A stretch of DNA of 64,000 nt from UBA1952 sp965200035 (GTDB taxonomy: Bacteria; Bacteroidota; Bacteroidia; Chitinophagales; Chitinophagaceae), in NCBI GenBank assembly GCA_965200035.1, contig OZ241334.1, positions 3,720,001 to 3,784,000 on the forward strand, written 5' to 3'. Shown in pieces: positions 60,461 to 64,000 of the stretch (the stretch's first letter is position 1; every line of letters starts with the position of its first letter). Under the pieces are notes generated by a model. That model was not told the DNA's origin. It was given only the letters and a program-made list of their open reading frames with translations, and did not search any database. A program made the position numbers and the translations under genes.

Positions 60461-63193
60461 TTAATAGTCTCCTGTATTTTGATTCTCAGACTGTGCTACA
60501 AATGAGATGCCTACATTATGGAATTCACCAGGCTGTAGTGCTATATTGCTCAATGTAGCATTATCCGGATCTATTATGGTAAGCGTATGAAGGTCAGCGC
60601 GGTCAATCGCCAGTCCTGAAGCAACTGAGCCACCTGACAGCCACGCATTCCACAAATCTTCGTCAAGTGTTATAGTAGCAGTTGCTACAGTACCAAATTC
60701 CGGTGCGGTGTTACTGAGCGCATGCTGCCTGATTTTTATCTTCAACGCTGCTGCTACAGTCAGGTGATTACCCACGCTCACCGAGCCCCCATGTGTGCGA
60801 AGAAACACTGGTGGTGTAGTGGACATATTTATGAGCGTTGAGTTGCGCGTTACCACATTATTATTGCTTTTTACATTCAGGCCAACTGGTGCCGGACTTT
60901 GCTCTAAATACATTGGGTCATGAAGCGGGTCTATTATTCTACCTAAGAAGCAAATAGATGGATTACTGATTAAGTCACCATTAGCATCCCTGAAATAAGT
61001 ATCAAACGGTGTTGGATTGAGTGGTTGCCATTTTGCATTGATGATGTATTCCTCGCCTGGTTTTAGTGAAGGGATTGGGAAGCCTAGTTCTTCGCTACTA
61101 AGGCTATATTCATAAGCCGCTGTTGCTGCACTGTTGGCACCGGTACCGGTATTCAGTAAGGTGCCGGTATAAGCTACCTTCAACTCATCACCTACGGGCT
61201 GGCTACTGCTTGTTCCATTAATAGTGATAAAGTAGGGCGCCATTTGTCCCAGTCCAGCTTTCCAAGCATACGGCCATATTTCGCCTGCTGTACTGCCGAT
61301 TGTCCAATATAGCTTTGCATGACTGGGGGCTGATACCTCTGTACTATTATTGCGAACACGGAACCTCATTACATTATAAGCGTTACCTACTGGTGTTGTA
61401 CTTGGATATACCGGGCTCATTAGGTAGTTAGGGTTTTCGGGTGCAGTATTACCTGCACCATTGTCAGTGACGCGGTTCCAGATGTCATTGCTTTTCCAGA
61501 TATCGCTATTGGTTGATGGAGGGTTATAAGGCTCCTGCCCTATATCATCGGAATTATCCTTTGCCATTAGCCTTCCGGGGGCCGTCAGGTTGGCATCGCG
61601 CATTACTACAGCCATACTGGACTTTGCATTCACGCTGGCTAACACGCCAGGCATTTCAGCAGCAGGAGGGTTGCCTTGATCATCTGTTATTCTGCCCAAA
61701 AAACTAATCTGTGCATTAGCAGCTATGCCTGAAGCCGAGCCGTATAATGCAGGATCAACCGGATTCCACTGAGCATTGATGATATATTCCTCCCCAGGCT
61801 GAAGCGCAGGTATAGGGAAGCCCTTGTTGGATACATAGGTTCCATTAGGCGTATTATTAGTTCCTGTATTTAAAGTAACGGTACCGCTATAGTTCTCGAT
61901 TATCTCACCGCCTGCAGGTAGTCCGTTGATTTGGTTGCTGCCATTCCAGGCATTGGGCCAGTTAACACTATTACCTTGTACAGACCAATATAGTCTTGCA
62001 TATCTGGCATCCGACATGGAACATCCACTGTTTCGCACTCTGAAACGAACGATGTTATGCTGGTCAGCCTGCTGCGTCTCCGCGCTATAGAAGCACACAG
62101 GATTGGCATGCTGATTCACATTTGCAGCTGATGCGCTACGTATGTTCCAAAGATCGGGACTGGCATTATAAGTTGCCGAGCGTAGGTTAGGCTCAGAGCC
62201 TATATCCGAAGCGTCGTCCTGGGCAATTACATCACTATTATTCGTGTTGGCATCTATATTATACACTTCATCATCTACTTGATTTGGCAGATATTTCTGG
62301 TAGCGGGACAAGGGAATCACCGCACCCTGAACTGCAGGGTCCATCATAGTTGGGTTGGCAGGGTCAGTTATATCTATAGCACGAAGGTCAAACGTTTGAT
62401 TAGGCGTACTACCATGCAGGCCACATGCGTAATACATGCCATTTCTGGCCTTTTCAATCTGAGATCTACTGTAATCACCTGAATTAGGAATAAGAGTAGT
62501 TGTATGATTTATAAGATCTACTGAGTAGAGATTGCCTACCCCTGTTTGATCCTGATTTGAAATGAGTGCACGTTTGCCTCCATCATAGAGTTCCAAGCCA
62601 GTAATGAAGGACATTGGCAAGGCAAACGAACCGCCACCAGTATTGGCACCGTAGCCATGATTATCAAAGTCAAGATAATAGATACGGTAAATGCCGGTAG
62701 AACCACAAATCGGCGCGCAGTCTGCCCAGCATACACGTATATCTCCAGTAGTAGGATTCTCATATAGTTCTACCTCGCTGGCCGAGGTTGTAGTGTAGCC
62801 AGGGCCGAATAAAGAGAGCATGTTAGGCAGTTGGCTTAGTTGGGTAATACCATTATCAGTAATCTTGAACCGTTGAATGAAACTGGTGCCAGACAATATA
62901 GCAGAGCGTGAAATAGTATACAGAATACGTGATTTGTCCGTTGTATTATACTTGCCAATGGCCAGTCCTGTGGGGCCAGCGCAGCCGTTGGTATTACCGA
63001 TTATTCCTGCGGTTTGCACCGGGGTATGTTGCAAGTTGAGATTGGCCCTGTAGACAGTTGTGTATTGCAGCGTTTGGTCATAGCTGGTATTGCCAATACC
63101 AATACCTATAGCATACCACATGTTACAATGTCCTGGTACGCGCACAATAGATGCATCGTACGTATCACCGCCAAAGTAGAAGGCACTGGGCAA
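60461..63193 (-). CDS. Main body of the exported protein: beta-propeller-like start and two tandem modules
   Basis: The frame is open from about 63373 to TAA 60461; the 910 residues counted from TTG 63193 have no true start codon. The first 300 residues resemble a propeller that reads off events (CWADCAPICGSTGIYRIYYLDF, LYSVDLINHTTTLIPN). Then two related modules of about 195-220 residues follow: each opens D-DIG-EP, passes RFRVRN, LYW and W.nAW or WPYAW, and ends GFPIP.L.PGEEYIINA.W.P and FLGRI. The last 100 residues form another beta domain. The function is unknown; it is a probable cell-surface protein. Other homologues would be needed to say more. Confidence 0.7.
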   Translation of the reverse strand: MPSAFYFGGDTYDASIVRVPGHCNMWYAIGIGIGNTSYDQTLQYTTVYRANLNLQHTPVQTAGIIGNTNGCAGPTGLAIGKYNTTDKSRILYTISRSAILSGTSFIQRFKITDNGITQLSQLPNMLSLFGPGYTTTSASEVELYENPTTGDIRVCWADCAPICGSTGIYRIYYLDFDNHGYGANTGGGSFALPMSFITGLELYDGGKRALISNQDQTGVGNLYSVDLINHTTTLIPNSGDYSRSQIEKARNGMYYACGLHGSTPNQTFDLRAIDITDPANPTMMDPAVQGAVIPLSRYQKYLPNQVDDEVYNIDANTNNSDVIAQDDASDIGSEPNLRSATYNASPDLWNIRSASAANVNQHANPVCFYSAETQQADQHNIVRFRVRNSGCSMSDARYARLYWSVQGNSVNWPNAWNGSNQINGLPAGGEIIENYSGTVTLNTGTNNTPNGTYVSNKGFPIPALQPGEEYIINAQWNPVDPALYGSASGIAANAQISFLGRITDDQGNPPAAEMPGVLASVNAKSSMAVVMRDANLTAPGRLMAKDNSDDIGQEPYNPPSTNSDIWKSNDIWNRVTDNGAGNTAPENPNYLMSPVYPSTTPVGNAYNVMRFRVRNNSTEVSAPSHAKLYWTIGSTAGEIWPYAWKAGLGQMAPYFITINGTSSSQPVGDELKVAYTGTLLNTGTGANSAATAAYEYSLSSEELGFPIPSLKPGEEYIINAKWQPLNPTPFDTYFRDANGDLISNPSICFLGRIIDPLHDPMYLEQSPAPVGLNVKSNNNVVTRNSTLINMSTTPPVFLRTHGGSVSVGNHLTVAAALKIKIRQHALSNTAPEFGTVATATITLDEDLWNAWLSGGSVASGLAIDRADLHTLTIIDPDNATLSNIALQPGEFHNVGISFVAQSENQNTGDY

Positions 63194-63431
63194 GCCGGAT
63201 AAAACCTCATTATCGGTAATGTGGAATAGTGCCTGGTCAAGTTCATTATAAGTTTCGTTGTTGGCAGATACCGTGCCAAAGAAAGGACTGTTCTGTGATG
63301 TAGATGTGGGTGGACTATTGGTAAAGTCAATCCGGTCTGTTTCAAGGAAACCACTTGGGCTGCTGTGTTTGCGCTATGGTGGGACTTGTCAAGAGTGCAA
63401 CTGCGGCCAGAGCCATTAATGCTTTTATCAT

Positions 63432-63814
63432 TGTTCTTATTTGAATGGGTAAAATAATAATAAACTTATATTAGTGTAATGGTACAACAGTTTAGTTTTT
63501 AACGCGCACGTGTTAAGTTTAGGTTTGTATTGCTCGCATAATATGTTAATGTTGAGACTGAGTGAATTTATCAGCCTACGCTGATAGATTGGAATTTGGA
63601 GAATGGGAATGTCGTAGACCTGTTTCTTTATTAACTAGATTATTTGGTTTTTCATGTTTTTGATTTTTTTTAAAATGAAGAGATGAGAATGCCATAAGCG
63701 CATACGGGCGTACGCAACGAGGCCACTTTTCAGAAAAACAAAAAAGAAAGTAAAGAGAGAAAGAACCGGAGAACCGGATATCCACGAATTGTCGTGGGGT
63801 CTTTCGCATTACTC
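63432..63814. other. Gap with small hairpins, no convincing gene
   Basis: Two small hairpins are seen: ATCAGC-CTAC-GCTGAT near 63571 and CCACGA (63782-63787) with TCGTGG (63792-63797). A purine-rich stretch lies at about 63733-63776. A minus-strand 80-codon frame (63576-63818) has Cys- and Phe-rich, low-quality sequence and is not accepted as a gene. Confidence 0.4.
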
Positions 63815-63928
63815 GCATCTGAGGCCGTCGAAAGCCTTAAGGACAAGCAATACTAAAACGCCCACGACGATGCGCGGGCGCTCAGTATTTACTCATGCTG
63901 TCCTTTGAAGTTTCGACGTTTCAGATGC
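63815..63928. other. 114-nt imperfect long hairpin (possible structured RNA or mobile element)
   Basis: Paired blocks in order from the outside: GCATCTGA (63815-63822) with TCAGATGC (63921-63928); CGTCGAAA (63826-63833) with TTTCGACG (63911-63918); CTT (63836-63838) with AAG (63908-63910); AAGGACA (63839-63845) with TGTCCTT (63899-63905); AATACT (63849-63854) with AGTATT (63884-63889); and CGCCC (63859-63863) with GGGCG (63876-63880). The loop is about 12 nt. Mismatched bulges between blocks look like an RNA that has kept its pairing. No known RNA family is recognised. Confidence 0.6.
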
Positions 63929-64000
63929 AGCCTCGTAAATAGCCAAGCGCTATAAAGAGATAAAATAATTCCAGCCTTATAAAGAACTGCCTACGAACTA

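Larger units (their letters stand above)
60038..63431 (-). pseudogene. Large T9SS-exported protein with a 5' frameshift and an in-frame TAA
   Basis: The full gene appears to run from ATG 63431 to 60038, about 1,130 aa. The signal peptide (MIKALMALAAVALLTSPTIAQ) is open to TGA 63344-63342. Removing one G from the GGG at 63357-63359 joins it to the body frame (..QTQQPSGFLETDRIDFTN..). The body continues to TAA 60461-60463, and the same frame then resumes as FTLTQELSSEAVGVDSTGNACHFIL and ends in a T9SS sorting domain. So one frameshift and one nonsense codon break an otherwise well-kept gene. Error in the assembly and recent decay are both possible. Confidence 0.75.

Noticed and set aside
63576..63818. 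80-codon minus-strand frame at the right edge
   Set aside because: Low-quality composition, no signal or domain, and it overlaps hairpins and a purine-rich tract.

Overview
The window looks like a chromosomal segment of a Bacteroidota bacterium, most likely of the Chitinophagaceae type. Several signs agree: proteins ending in type IX secretion (T9SS) C-terminal sorting domains; -7 promoter boxes of the TAnnTTTG type; few clear Shine-Dalgarno sequences; a two-gene methylmalonyl-CoA mutase next to MeaB; and many small families typical of soil Bacteroidota. There is no plasmid, prophage, IS element or CRISPR array. Nearly all of it is ordinary chromosome.

Layout. 0-5.9 kb: the end of a membrane protein and an RmlC-type sugar epimerase, then the minus-strand operon for methylmalonyl-CoA mutase (small membrane protein, mutA, scpA, meaB). 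6-18.9 kb: a stress and regulation block with DUF2383, DUF4142, a general-stress-type SDR, sigma-54 (rpoN), an NtrC-type activator, a hybrid kinase, a tiny lmo0937-type membrane protein, two orphan response regulators, a hydrophilic protein, a DUF892 ferritin-like protein with a histone H1-like tail, and an ATP-dependent DNA ligase. 19-29.7 kb: a tail-fibre/S74 protein with a T9SS tail, a DinB-like protein, a WYL regulator, YdeI, a CPA2 antiporter, a response regulator, an FMN reductase, tRNA-Lys, RmuC and a small secreted protein. 29.8-38.6 kb: one giant gene for a cyclic beta-1,2-glucan synthase-like enzyme. 39-51.9 kb: housekeeping (mqo, an NlpC/P60 lipoprotein, initiator tRNA-fMet, era, a PLP enzyme, DctA-like, DedA, MFS, acyl-CoA synthetase, an ABC pair, rpsF-rpsR-rplI). 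52-56 kb: a response regulator plus a CheR/PAS histidine kinase. 56-64 kb: a hypothetical protein, two damaged T9SS-exported proteins, and a strongly structured element at the right edge.

Most interesting signals. (1) A motif close to TGGCATA-N3-TTTTTA lies about 50-56 nt upstream of the start codons of five genes, four of them in the 6-16 kb stress block; it could mark a shared, undescribed promoter or operator. (2) rpoN has a well-placed -24/-12 (sigma-54) promoter of its own inside an 11-bp inverted repeat, which suggests autoregulation. (3) Four intergenic loci carry tandem repeats with the same 21-bp period but unrelated unit sequences, often beside dispersed hairpin repeats. (4) Two neighbouring T9SS protein genes are each cut by a single in-frame TAA, one also has a frameshift after its signal peptide, and the kinase at 52.6-56.0 kb has a one-base frameshift near its end. 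(5) A 114-nt, highly paired hairpin sits at 63.8-63.9 kb.

The reading was by eye. Domain limits are approximate, families were recognised from memory, and no search, folding or statistics were run.
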